Assembly (NCBI RefSeq): GCF_017921815.1
Contig: NZ_JAGEMM010000004.1
Span: forward strand, 124,001 to 188,000
DNA length: 64,000 nucleotides
Direction of reading: 5' to 3'
Source: Microvirga antarctica
Lineage (GTDB): Bacteria; Pseudomonadota; Alphaproteobacteria; Rhizobiales; Beijerinckiaceae
The notes under the pieces are model-generated. The model was not told the DNA's origin. It searched no databases and worked only from the letters and a program-made list of their open reading frames with translations. Shown piece after piece: positions 45,371 to 53,787 of the stretch. Every line of letters begins with the position of its first letter. Position 1 is the first letter of the stretch. A program made the translations under genes and the position numbers.

Positions 45371-46429
45371 TCATGGATCGATCCTTCCTTTCTCGCACGT
45401 TTCCTTGTCCGGACTGGAAAGCCATCCGGCTTTCACGAGAATGCGATAGAGAGGCAACCCCAGCGTGTTCACCATGACGTTTCGCATCACGTGGCATGCG
45501 ATGATGATCGCCAGGTCGAGATGAAGAAGCTGCGCCGTGATGCTCATCTCGACCATCCCCGCCGGCGAGGAAGCCAGAGCGGCATCGGCCAGATCGATCC
45601 CGGTCAGCACCTGCGCAAGGTACGAATAAATCAGGAGAACCCCGCCGAGCATGAAGACAAACAGAAGCATGACACAGGCTGCGCGCGGCATTCTCCTGAG
45701 TGTTTCACGACGGAAGCGGACGCCGATATTCACACCAAGAACGATCTGGGCGGCCGCAAGAATCGTCGACGGCATGCGACCCTGGAGGAAGCCAAAGCTT
45801 GTCAGAACGCTGACAGCGATCAGGCTTCCGATCATCCAGGGGTTTGCAAGTTTGACCAGCGACAGGGTGTAGGCGAAGCCGCCGCCTACGAGGACGATGA
45901 GCACGACGGTCAGGAAAGGGAGGGGCGCCGCGGCAGGAAGGTCGGGAGCCGAACCAGGTTCTCCGAAAGTGAGAATGAGCGTCGGCAGGAGCAGGACAAC
46001 AGCGGCCACGCGTATGGCGTGCGCAAGCGCGACCATTTCAGCGTGTGCGCCGACGGAACTCCCGATCGTGGCCATTTCCGAGAGACCGCCGGGCATCATC
46101 GCAAAGTATGCCGTTGTGCCATCAATACGTGCGAGGCGGGCAAGGCCGATGCTGAGCACGGCGCCACTGGCGATGGCTACGGCAGCAGTCGCGACGAGGA
46201 ATCCAGCCCAGGAACCGACCGATGTGATCATGGGAGCTGTGAGATAAAGGCCAGTGGACGCGCCGATGATGCTCTGTCCGATCCGCCGGACCGGCACAGG
46301 TGCATAGGGCGCAAGGCCCGCGATCGAGAACACGGCCGAGACGACAAGAGGCGCCAGAATCCAGGCAAGTGGAATCCCCGTAGCCGATGCGCCCGCGCCT
46401 GCGGCGGCGGCCGCAAGATAGCAGGCCAC
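45371..46429 (-). CDS. AbrB-family membrane protein (putative transporter)
   Basis: A 352-residue integral membrane protein with about ten hydrophobic helices and an internal duplication typical of the Gram-negative AbrB family: GLYLTAPMI and MMPGGLSEMATIG in the first half, LPFLTVVLIVLVGG then SSPAGMVEMSITAQLLHLD in the second. Older annotations call such proteins ammonia monooxygenase, which is unsupported. Members have been linked to uptake or export of small carboxylates or amines. It is co-directional with the DUF35 and thiolase-like genes. Confidence 0.82.
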   Translation of the reverse strand: MACYLAAAAAGAGASATGIPLAWILAPLVVSAVFSIAGLAPYAPVPVRRIGQSIIGASTGLYLTAPMITSVGSWAGFLVATAAVAIASGAVLSIGLARLARIDGTTAYFAMMPGGLSEMATIGSSVGAHAEMVALAHAIRVAAVVLLLPTLILTFGEPGSAPDLPAAAPLPFLTVVLIVLVGGGFAYTLSLVKLANPWMIGSLIAVSVLTSFGFLQGRMPSTILAAAQIVLGVNIGVRFRRETLRRMPRAACVMLLFVFMLGGVLLIYSYLAQVLTGIDLADAALASSPAGMVEMSITAQLLHLDLAIIIACHVMRNVMVNTLGLPLYRILVKAGWLSSPDKETCEKGRIDP

Positions 46430-46467
46430 AGTGCGAGCGATGGCGCGGTGACGGGGCGGGCGACGTG

Positions 46468-46899
46468 TCAGGTGTGGGCCTCTTGCATCGGTGCCTCGTA
46501 GAGCGCCCGGGGAACCCCGACGCCGTCGGCCATCGTGTCGAAGGTGATGCGGACCTGCTGTCCGACGAGATCGGCTTCCACAAGCTTCTTGTCAGGATCA
46601 ACGACATCGAGAAACAGTCGCGGACCCTCTGGAAGCTGCAGCATCACGACGCTGTAAGGAACTTCCGTGCGCCAGTCGGGCGTGTAACCGCGGTGGAAAA
46701 CAAGATGCGACAACACTTTCCCATGGCGGCTCACGCCGGTCCATGTGCTGTGCGGCGAAAGACACTTCGTACAGGCGGGCCCAATCGGGAATCTGATATG
46801 GCCGCAATCGTCGCATTTCTGCATTTTGAGTTCGCCTCGCGAGGCGGCCTCCCAGAAGGGCAAAGAGAGGGGAGTTGCGGCGGGAACAGGCTTCGTCAT
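46468..46899 (-). CDS. Zn-ribbon OB-fold protein (DUF35)
   Basis: A 143-residue protein with a rubredoxin-like zinc ribbon (C29, C32, C43, C46; CDDCGHIRFPIGPACTKC) and an OB-fold (GKVLSHLVFHRGYTPDW). DUF35 proteins pair with thiolase-like proteins and often supply a catalytic or structural partner. The ATG at 46899 overlaps the stop of the thiolase-like gene as ATGA, so the two are translated together. A longer in-frame reading overlaps that gene and is rejected. Confidence 0.88.
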   Translation of the reverse strand: MTKPVPAATPLSLPFWEAASRGELKMQKCDDCGHIRFPIGPACTKCLSPHSTWTGVSRHGKVLSHLVFHRGYTPDWRTEVPYSVVMLQLPEGPRLFLDVVDPDKKLVEADLVGQQVRITFDTMADGVGVPRALYEAPMQEAHT

Positions 46900-48044
46900 C
46901 GGGCATCCTTCCGAAGGATCATTGCATTTGAGCAGTTCAGGATCATACCGCGCCCGGTGACGAGGCAATGCTCGACATCCGGAACCTGTCGCGTGCCGGA
47001 TTCGCCCCTGACCTGACGAACGCCTTCCACGATATGGAGCCAGCCTTCCATATAGCTCTCGGACAAGTTTCCGCCCGCAGTATTGACCGGCAATTCTCCG
47101 CCGAGCCTGATACGGCCGTTCTCAACAAACGCGCCGCTCTCCCCGGCTCCGCAAAATCCCGCATGCTCCAGCCACAGCAGAACGGAGATCGTGAAATTGT
47201 CGTAGAGCTGCGCAACCTGAATATCCGAGGTCGCGCAACCTGCCATCGCAAAGGCGTCGGCCAACGCCCGCTTCTGGTGCGGGACGTACCACCAGTCTTC
47301 CTGCTCGAGATTCATGGTCGTATGGGCCTGACCGAAACCACCGACCAGCACGGCCGGCTTGCGAAGGTCGCGCGCGCGCTCCGTCGATGTGAGGATGACG
47401 CAGACGGCCCCGTCCGAGATGAGGCAGCAATCGAGCAGATGCAGCGGCCTGACGATCCAGGGCGAGGCTTGATGATCTTCCACGGTGATCGGATCACGCA
47501 TCACGGCTGCCGGATTCAGGGAGGCGTGATAGCGGCATGCAACCGCCACCTCCGCCAGCTGTCTGCTGGTCGTGCCGTAGGTGTGCATATGACGGTCGGC
47601 CGCGATTCCGCTGTTCGCAGCAGCACTCATCATACCCCACGTCGCCCAGCTGGTTTCACCGCCACTGGCGCGGTCGAACCGGCTGCCGCCGGTTTTGGCC
47701 GTGTCGCCGAAAATACAGGCGACCGTCGTTGCGAGGCCCGCGGCAATGGCCATCGCTCCCATCTGCACGAGGCAACCCGCTGTGGCGCCGCCCATTGTCA
47801 TGCTGCCGGTGTAGCGTGGATTGATTCCGACGGCTTCGCCAAACCGCAGAAAGTGGAGGCCCCCCTCGGGTGAGGTCGTTCCGGGCATCGTCAATATCCC
47901 GTCGACATCGTCCTTTTTCAGCCCCGCGTCATCAAGGGCATGACGGAACGCTTCAATTCCGAGGTCCAATGGGGTGCGGCCGCTCAGCTTTCCCTGTGGC
48001 GTGGCGCCCACACCTGCAAAAGCGATGGTATCGGATATTTTCAC
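46896..48044 (-). CDS. Thiolase-like protein of the SCP2/lipid-transfer type (possible retro-aldolase)
   Basis: A 382-residue thiolase-fold protein. NTAGGNLSESYMEGWLHI and CLVTGRGM near the C-terminus fit the family. The position of the N-terminal nucleophilic Cys (normally C-A-S-G) reads G-A-T-A here (MGGATAGCLVQ), so a classical thiolase mechanism is doubtful. With its DUF35 partner it resembles the Ltp2-type retro-aldolases that cleave branched beta-hydroxyacyl-CoA. It is the first gene of the arm facing the IclR gene. Confidence 0.82.
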   Translation of the reverse strand: MKISDTIAFAGVGATPQGKLSGRTPLDLGIEAFRHALDDAGLKKDDVDGILTMPGTTSPEGGLHFLRFGEAVGINPRYTGSMTMGGATAGCLVQMGAMAIAAGLATTVACIFGDTAKTGGSRFDRASGGETSWATWGMMSAAANSGIAADRHMHTYGTTSRQLAEVAVACRYHASLNPAAVMRDPITVEDHQASPWIVRPLHLLDCCLISDGAVCVILTSTERARDLRKPAVLVGGFGQAHTTMNLEQEDWWYVPHQKRALADAFAMAGCATSDIQVAQLYDNFTISVLLWLEHAGFCGAGESGAFVENGRIRLGGELPVNTAGGNLSESYMEGWLHIVEGVRQVRGESGTRQVPDVEHCLVTGRGMILNCSNAMILRKDAR

Positions 48045-48101
48045 TGCCAGATCCTGCTGTCGGGAATGGCCTCGCCGGACGGAAGGCCAAGTGTGGTCTC
48101 T

Positions 48102-48851
48102 TTATGCCGCGTGCGTATTCGCTTGCGGATCCGCTGCGCCCAGTCTGAGCGAAATGCGACGGCCTGCATCGATCATGATCTCGGTGAAGCGCTGCAGCTT
48201 CGATGAAAAGCGGAAGCTTGGGCCTGTCAGCGTGAGACAGGATGGCACCTGGCCGGTGTGATCGCGCAGCGGCACCGAGATGGCCTCAGCCCCTTCGACG
48301 CGCTCCCCCCGCGAATGGGCAAATCCTTGTTTCCGGATGGAGCGGAGGTTTCGCGCAAGTGCGGCCTTGTCCAAGCTGCCAGCGCTCTCGGCAATGACCC
48401 GATCGAGCAGCGCATCCTCGTTATAGGCAAGCAAGAGCTTTCCACTCGCGCCGCGTCCCAGCGCAACTGTTTCGCCCGGTCGGATAATGCTCTTGAGCGG
48501 GTGGGGACTTTCCAGGACGTCTACGCAAACGCGGTTCGTCCCATTGAGCACGCTGAGGTCGACGGTTTCACCGGTCGCCGACACCACCTCGATCATGACC
48601 GCGCGAGCGATATCCCGAATGCTGAACGTTCGCTGCGCGATGGCGGCAAGGCGCATTAGCTTGTGCGAGAGACAGTAATCCTGGTTGGCGAGTTGCAACA
48701 CGTAGCCCGTCTCCACCAACGTCGAGAGCAGGCGGAAGGCTGTCGCCTTTGGAAGCCCGGCGCGCGCGGCTATCTCGTGAAGAGGCAGCGACGGCTTCTC
48801 CTCATCGAAACATTCCATCAACGCAAGAACGCGTTCGACTACCCGTGTCAT
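48102..48851 (-). CDS. IclR-family transcriptional regulator
   Basis: A 249-residue regulator. The N-terminal winged helix reads LALMECFDEEKPSLPLHEIAARAGLPKATAFRLL, and a GAF-like effector domain follows (ETVDLSVLNGTNRVCVD; GETVALGRGASGKLLLAY). The start at 48851 follows GGGGGGAACC. It is co-directional with the thiolase-like arm, 57 bp upstream of it, and divergent from the TTT receptor operon. Paired palindromes lie in the divergent region. It probably controls both arms. Confidence 0.88.
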   Translation of the reverse strand: MTRVVERVLALMECFDEEKPSLPLHEIAARAGLPKATAFRLLSTLVETGYVLQLANQDYCLSHKLMRLAAIAQRTFSIRDIARAVMIEVVSATGETVDLSVLNGTNRVCVDVLESPHPLKSIIRPGETVALGRGASGKLLLAYNEDALLDRVIAESAGSLDKAALARNLRSIRKQGFAHSRGERVEGAEAISVPLRDHTGQVPSCLTLTGPSFRFSSKLQRFTEIMIDAGRRISLRLGAADPQANTHAA

Positions 48852-48895
48852 TGGTTCCCCCCGAGATCTACTCGTTCCATCGCCGATCATAAAAC

Positions 48896-48933
48896 GAAAC
48901 GCGTTTCATATTCCACTGTACAAAACGCATTTC
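48896..48933. promoter_or_regulatory. Probable IclR operator pair
   Basis: A perfect palindrome GAAACGCGTTTC lies at 48896-48907. A second copy, AAAACGCATTTC, lies at 48922-48933 (10 of 12 bases identical), 26 bp away centre to centre. Both are in the divergent region between the IclR gene and the first receptor gene. IclR regulators commonly bind such tandem palindromes. The pairing is a sequence observation; binding is inferred. Confidence 0.6.
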
Positions 48934-48987
48934 ATAAAATAGCCTTTCGATCAAGCGGTACCTCAAAGCTGCGCCAAGGAGGAAGAT

Positions 48988-50025
48988 ATGTCTGCACGAT
49001 GGACCGTTCCGGCGTGGCCACAGCCCGGTGGATTCTTTGGATCGAAACGTGCTGGCCTCGCCGCTCTGGTGGCGCTGTGCGGGACCGCTCTCCCGGCTCT
49101 TCCCGCCCATGCGCAGAATGCCGACGTCTATCCAGACCGGCCCGTGCGCATCATCGTCCCGCTAGCGCCCGGCGGAAGCGTGGATCTAGTGGCCCGGATC
49201 ACCGCGGAGGCTCTGACGGCCGCCTTCGGCAAATCGTTCATCGTCGAGAATCTTGCAGGAGGCGGTGGGACTGTCGGGACGGGTGTCGCGAGCAAGGCCA
49301 AGCCCGATGGTTATACGCTCGTTGTGGGCAGTTCCAGCACCTTCGGGGTCAATCCCAGCCTCATGAAGAACCTGCCCTACGACGCGAAGAAAGATTTCGA
49401 GCCGATATCGCTGATTTCCTTCGCGCCGAATGTTCTCGTGGTTCCGTCGTCTTTGCCGGTCAACACCGTGCAGGAGTTCGTCGCGCTCGCCAAATCGAAG
49501 CCGGGCGAAATGAGTTTTGCATCCTCTGGCACAGGCGGCTCACCGCACCTTGCGGGCGAACTCTTCAAGCGCGAGGCGGACATCGACCTTATTCACATTC
49601 CCTACAAGAGCAGCGGTCAATCCATGACCGACCTTCTCAGCGGCCGCGTGAACATGTCGTTCTCCACACTCATCGCCAATCAGGAACAGATCACGGCCGG
49701 GCAGCTCAAGGCGCTCGCGGTCACGACGAGCGAACGAGTCGAGACGCTCCCGAACGTGCCGACCATGGCGGAAGCCGGCTATCCGGCGGTCCGTATCACC
49801 GCGTGGAACGGGCTGCTCGCTCCCGCAGGCACGCCCCCGGCGATCGTCGACAAGCTGAGCGCAGCGGTTCAGAGCGCCATGCACTCGCCGGCAGTCGTGC
49901 AAAGGCTGAAGCGCGACGGCGCGGTTCCGGTCGGCAGCACACCAGCCGAATTCAAGTCCTACATCGCCGAAGAGATCGCGAAGTGGGCGCAGGTGATTAA
50001 AGCCGCAAATATTACGGTCGAATAG
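48988..50025 (+). CDS. Tripartite tricarboxylate transporter receptor (TctC/Bug family), copy 1
   Basis: Periplasmic receptor of 345 residues. A long signal region ends AHA before QNADVYPDRPVRIIVPLAPGG, the family start of mature Bug proteins. Family motifs GGGGTVGTGVASKAKPDGYT and KPGEMSFASSGTGGSPHLAGELF follow. The ATG has a very strong site, AAGGAGGA. The first gene of the plus-strand arm, it works with TctA and TctB encoded at the end of the arm. The ligand is probably a di- or tricarboxylate. Confidence 0.9.
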   Translation: MSARWTVPAWPQPGGFFGSKRAGLAALVALCGTALPALPAHAQNADVYPDRPVRIIVPLAPGGSVDLVARITAEALTAAFGKSFIVENLAGGGGTVGTGVASKAKPDGYTLVVGSSSTFGVNPSLMKNLPYDAKKDFEPISLISFAPNVLVVPSSLPVNTVQEFVALAKSKPGEMSFASSGTGGSPHLAGELFKREADIDLIHIPYKSSGQSMTDLLSGRVNMSFSTLIANQEQITAGQLKALAVTTSERVETLPNVPTMAEAGYPAVRITAWNGLLAPAGTPPAIVDKLSAAVQSAMHSPAVVQRLKRDGAVPVGSTPAEFKSYIAEEIAKWAQVIKAANITVE

Positions 50026-50086
50026 GCAAGCCCGGGAAAGCTCCAGAGAGAAAACGATACTTGCAACGACAAGGGATGGAAGCACC

Positions 50087-51076
50087 ATGAAATTGAGCCA
50101 GATAGCCTACACGGCGGCGATGCTGACGTTATCGACATTGGGAATGCAGCACCAAGCTCTCGCACAGGACGCTTCGTCCGCCTACCCAACCAAGCCCATT
50201 CGATTGATCGTTCCGTTTGCGCCCGGCGGGAGCACTGATCTGGTGGCGCGGCTCGTGGCCGCAAACCTCAGCAAGAGCCTTGGGCAGCAGGTCGTCGTTG
50301 AGAATCACGGCGGCGGAGGGACCGTCATCGGCACGCAGATGGCGGCAAACGCCCCAGCCGATGGCTACACGCTCCTGCTCGGATCGACCACGCTCTCTAT
50401 CAATCCCGGACTGCGCAACGACCTTCCCTACGATACCATGAAGGCCTTCCAGCCGATCAGCAATCTCTCGCGCATTCCCTACGTCCTGGTGGCAAGCCCG
50501 AAGGCCGGCGTGAAGACGATAGCGGAGCTTCTCGCCAAGGCGAAGGCGGAGCCCGGGGCCATCAATGTCGGCTCACCGGGCGTGGGCAGCGGGGGACATC
50601 TCGCGTCCGAGCTGTTCGAAATGCTGGCGGGTGTCGATTTCGAGCACGTTCCCTACAAGGGCACCGGACCGGCAATGACGGACCTGTTGGGTGGGCAGAT
50701 CGACCTGCTGTTCGGGACCATCCTCTCCGTCATGCCACATATTCAATCGGGCGCATTGATCCCGCTCGCCATTTCGACAGGGGAGCGTTCCGCATCCCTT
50801 CCTGATTTGCCGACCATCGCCGAGAGCGGCGTGCCCGGCTACGAGGCGTCCTCGTGGAACAGCCTCCTGGTGCCGGCCGGGACTCCTGCGCCGATCGTGG
50901 ATCGTTTGAACGGCGATATCAGGAAGGCGCTGCAAAGCCCCGATGTCGTGAAGGCCCTCGAGCAGGACGGCGCGCGGCCCAATCCGACCACGCCCGACGA
51001 GTTTCGCGCGTATCTCGGCAACGAGATCGAGAAATGGCGCAAGGTTATTAAAACCGCCAACATCCGCCCTGAATAG
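50087..51076 (+). CDS. Tripartite tricarboxylate transporter receptor (TctC/Bug family), copy 2
   Basis: A 329-residue receptor. Signal 1-26 ends ALA before QDASSAYPTKPIRLIVPFAPGG. Family features are GGGGTVIGTQMAANAPADGYT and VGSPGVGSGGHLASELFEMLAGVDFEHVPYKGTGPAM. It lies 61 bp after copy 1 with its own ribosome binding site. Two receptors for one TctAB pair suggest either two ligands or a divergence of binding specificity. Confidence 0.9.
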   Translation: MKLSQIAYTAAMLTLSTLGMQHQALAQDASSAYPTKPIRLIVPFAPGGSTDLVARLVAANLSKSLGQQVVVENHGGGGTVIGTQMAANAPADGYTLLLGSTTLSINPGLRNDLPYDTMKAFQPISNLSRIPYVLVASPKAGVKTIAELLAKAKAEPGAINVGSPGVGSGGHLASELFEMLAGVDFEHVPYKGTGPAMTDLLGGQIDLLFGTILSVMPHIQSGALIPLAISTGERSASLPDLPTIAESGVPGYEASSWNSLLVPAGTPAPIVDRLNGDIRKALQSPDVVKALEQDGARPNPTTPDEFRAYLGNEIEKWRKVIKTANIRPE

Positions 51077-51151
51077 CATCGGGCTTCACTCCGGATTTCC
51101 CTGGCGGCGCCGGATGTCCGACGCCGTTCCTCTCCTGATTGGGTTTGGTTG

Positions 51152-52294
51152 ATGAATTTTGAGATGACCCCGGAGCAACGCGCGCTGCAGGACGAAGCCC
51201 GCAAAATCGCGCGGAGCGAACTGGCCGGAAAGGCAGCGCATTGGGATGCGACTGGCGAAGTGCCCTGGGAGAATATCCGAGTGCTGGCAGCCAACGGCTA
51301 TATGGGTCTGGTGCTTCCGGAAGAGCACGGCGGGTCTGGCGCGAATCTGCTGGATCTCGTGATTGTTCTTGAGGAACTTGCGTGGGCATGCGTGAGCACG
51401 AGCCTTTACGTGTTCAGCGCCAACGCGCAGGGCAACCGTATTGTGCAGTTGGGAACCGACGATCAGCGAAAGCGGTACGTGCCGAGAATCGCGGCCGGGG
51501 ATTTTCTGGCATCCCACGCCATGAGCGAACCCGGAGCGGGATCGGATGCCCGGCAACTGAGGACCCGAGCCGAACGGCGGGGGGACGAATACGTCGTCAA
51601 CGGCGACAAATGCTGGATCTCGCGCGGCGCGGTAGCCGACCTCTTTCTCGTGAACGTATCGTTCAGGGAGGAAGGCAAAAAGGGACTGCTTCTCGTGGAG
51701 CGCGGGACCGATGGCCTCGAAATCGGCAAGGTCGAGCCTCTCATGGGCCATCGCGGAAGCCCTTCGACTGAACTCCATTTCAAGGATTGCCGCGTCCCCC
51801 TGAATCAGCGCATGTCGGACGGCGATCTCGGCTCTTCGCTGATGTCGATGAGCTTCTCGCGTTGCTGCAACGCGGCGATGGCACTCGGTGCAGCCCAGCG
51901 CGCATTCGAGGACGCGGTCGACTACATCCAGACGCGCGAAGCTTATTCAAAGCCGCTTGCCGACCTTCAGGGCCTTCGGTGGATGGTGGCCGACATGAAG
52001 GTCAAGCTGGAGGCCGCGCGCCTGTTGATCCACCGCGCTGCCGCTAGTGCGGCCAGTGGGTTTCCCTCGGAGTCGCAGGCAGCTGTGGCGAAGACATTTG
52101 CCAATGAGGCTGCCCTTCAGGTGATTTCCGACGCTATGCAGCTCATGGGGGCTAACGGCTATTCGCGCGAGTATCCCATTGAGCGCCTCTACCGGGATGC
52201 CCGCGGCTTCGCCATCGCCGGTGGCACGACACAGATCCAGCGAAACCTGATCGCCCGCTCCGTTCTTGGGCGCCGCGTACATGCACAAGGCTGA
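51152..52294 (+). CDS. Acyl-CoA dehydrogenase family protein
   Basis: A 380-residue flavoprotein of the acyl-CoA dehydrogenase family: AMSEPGAGSDARQLRT, NGDKCWISRGAVAD, and the C-terminal YPIERLYRDARGFAI segment. The position of the catalytic Glu in most family members (YEGT) is Gly357 (AGGTTQIQRNLIAR), and the alternative Glu site in the isovaleryl-CoA type is also not Glu. A different base or a partner subunit may be used. It opens the enzyme part of the plus-strand arm and overlaps the start region of the PrpD-like gene. Confidence 0.88.
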   Translation: MNFEMTPEQRALQDEARKIARSELAGKAAHWDATGEVPWENIRVLAANGYMGLVLPEEHGGSGANLLDLVIVLEELAWACVSTSLYVFSANAQGNRIVQLGTDDQRKRYVPRIAAGDFLASHAMSEPGAGSDARQLRTRAERRGDEYVVNGDKCWISRGAVADLFLVNVSFREEGKKGLLLVERGTDGLEIGKVEPLMGHRGSPSTELHFKDCRVPLNQRMSDGDLGSSLMSMSFSRCCNAAMALGAAQRAFEDAVDYIQTREAYSKPLADLQGLRWMVADMKVKLEAARLLIHRAAASAASGFPSESQAAVAKTFANEAALQVISDAMQLMGANGYSREYPIERLYRDARGFAIAGGTTQIQRNLIARSVLGRRVHAQG

Positions 52295-52298
52295 TGTC

Positions 52299-53684
52299 AT
52301 GGTGACGAAGAAACTCTCGGAGTTTGTGGTCGACACAGCCGCCGGAAGCATCCCCGATGCGCTGATTCAGAAGGCCCACGATGCGTTGCTTGACACGCTC
52401 GGTGTCACCCTCGCGGGAGCGCGTGAGGACGCTTCGGGAATTGCTCAGGCCTGGGCTGCTGAAACGGGCGCCAGACCGGTGTCGCGAATCCTTGGAACCG
52501 CGCAGTCCAGTTCGCCGGCCGAAGCGGCCTTCGCCAATGGCATTGCGGCGCACGCGCTCGACTTTGACGATAGCCTCCCCAGCATGAGGGGACATCCCAG
52601 CGCGACGCTGGTCCCGGTTATCCTGGCGGTGGGAGAGGCTGCTCGTTCGTCTGGGCGAGAGGTCCTGACGAGCTATCTGCTCGCCCTCGAAATCGGTGGG
52701 AAGCTCGGTCGGGCCATTGGCCATAACCACTATCTGAGGGGTTGGCATTCAACGTCCACGATCGGGGCCTTCACGGCAACGGCCGCCGCCGCGCGGTTGT
52801 GGCGCCTGGATGGCGAGCAGTTGCGGACGGCCTGGGGCATCGCCGCGTCCATGAGCAGCGGACTCGTGCGGAACTTCGGCACGATGACGAAGCCGTTTCA
52901 TACCGGTCACGCCGCTCGCGTCGGTATCACGGCGGCCTGGATGGCGCGCAGCGGACTGTCTGCCGACCCCGCCATTTTCGACGGCGATAATGGCTTCCTC
53001 CAGGTCTACGGCTTCGGTGAAGGCGAGAATCTCGCGGATCTTGCCGTCTCTCTCGGACAAGCCTGGGAGATTGAGCGTCCTGGAATGTACGTGAAAGGCT
53101 GGCCGTGCTGCTACTGCAACCACCGACCTGTCGGTGGATTGCTGCAGCTCATGACCGAGAACGACATCAAGCCGGACGATATCCGTGAAATCGCCGTCGG
53201 GTTTGTTCCCGGCTCCGATCGCGCGCTGATCAAGGACAATCCTCAGACGGGATTGGAGGCAAAGTTCAGCATTGAGTATGCTGCTGCGGCTGCCGCACTG
53301 GACGGGACGTTGGGCCTCGACAGCTTTACGGACGAGGCCGTTCATCGCCCTCGAATCCGCGCCTTGATGAAACGCGTCCGCCGCTATCGGGTCGAAGCGG
53401 AGGGAATCTTCTCAGGGGTCGTCGGCTTTACGGACGTTACAGTCGAAACCGGCAAGGGCTCGTTCTCAATGCGCGTCGATCGCGTTCCCGGGTCGCCGGA
53501 ATGGCCTCTTTCACCGGCCGAGCGGGAGCACAAGTTTCTCGATTGCGCCGCGCGCGCACTGGGCCTTGCGGGGGCCAGATCCCTCCTCGCCCTCGGGCGA
53601 CGGGCGAGCCAACTGCATGACATCTCCGAACTTACGGCGGCGTCCGTCCCTGAGCAACAAGCCACCGCTGGGAAGCGAGCATGA
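52299..53684 (+). CDS. MmgE/PrpD family protein, copy 2
   Basis: A 461-residue MmgE/PrpD protein. The helical domain includes ALDFDDSLPSMRGHPSATLVPV, the classical family motif, and GTMTKPFHTGHAARVGI. The C-terminal domain follows from about residue 280. The start at 52299 was chosen; ATG at 52281 (inside the acyl-CoA dehydrogenase gene) is an alternative. Possible functions are dehydratase, decarboxylase or epimerase of a carboxylic acid. Confidence 0.83.
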   Translation: MVTKKLSEFVVDTAAGSIPDALIQKAHDALLDTLGVTLAGAREDASGIAQAWAAETGARPVSRILGTAQSSSPAEAAFANGIAAHALDFDDSLPSMRGHPSATLVPVILAVGEAARSSGREVLTSYLLALEIGGKLGRAIGHNHYLRGWHSTSTIGAFTATAAAARLWRLDGEQLRTAWGIAASMSSGLVRNFGTMTKPFHTGHAARVGITAAWMARSGLSADPAIFDGDNGFLQVYGFGEGENLADLAVSLGQAWEIERPGMYVKGWPCCYCNHRPVGGLLQLMTENDIKPDDIREIAVGFVPGSDRALIKDNPQTGLEAKFSIEYAAAAAALDGTLGLDSFTDEAVHRPRIRALMKRVRRYRVEAEGIFSGVVGFTDVTVETGKGSFSMRVDRVPGSPEWPLSPAEREHKFLDCAARALGLAGARSLLALGRRASQLHDISELTAASVPEQQATAGKRA

Positions 53685-53787
53685 GCACCGGGCAATGGAC
53701 GGGCGGGAGCCTGTGTCGGCGACGCCGCGAGCGCATCGCTTCCCTTCTCAGCCGTGCAGTCCATGCGTTGAACACGAGGAGCAAGGC

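Noticed and set aside
45371..46429. Ammonia monooxygenase
   Set aside because: The name is attached to AbrB-family proteins in older annotations, but the sequence shows a duplicated membrane protein with no metal or oxygenase motif.
45257..46501. Open frame of 414 codons on the plus strand opposite the AbrB-family gene
   Set aside because: Extremely Arg/His/Asp-rich product, as expected from the antisense of hydrophobic helices; no domain and no ribosome binding site.
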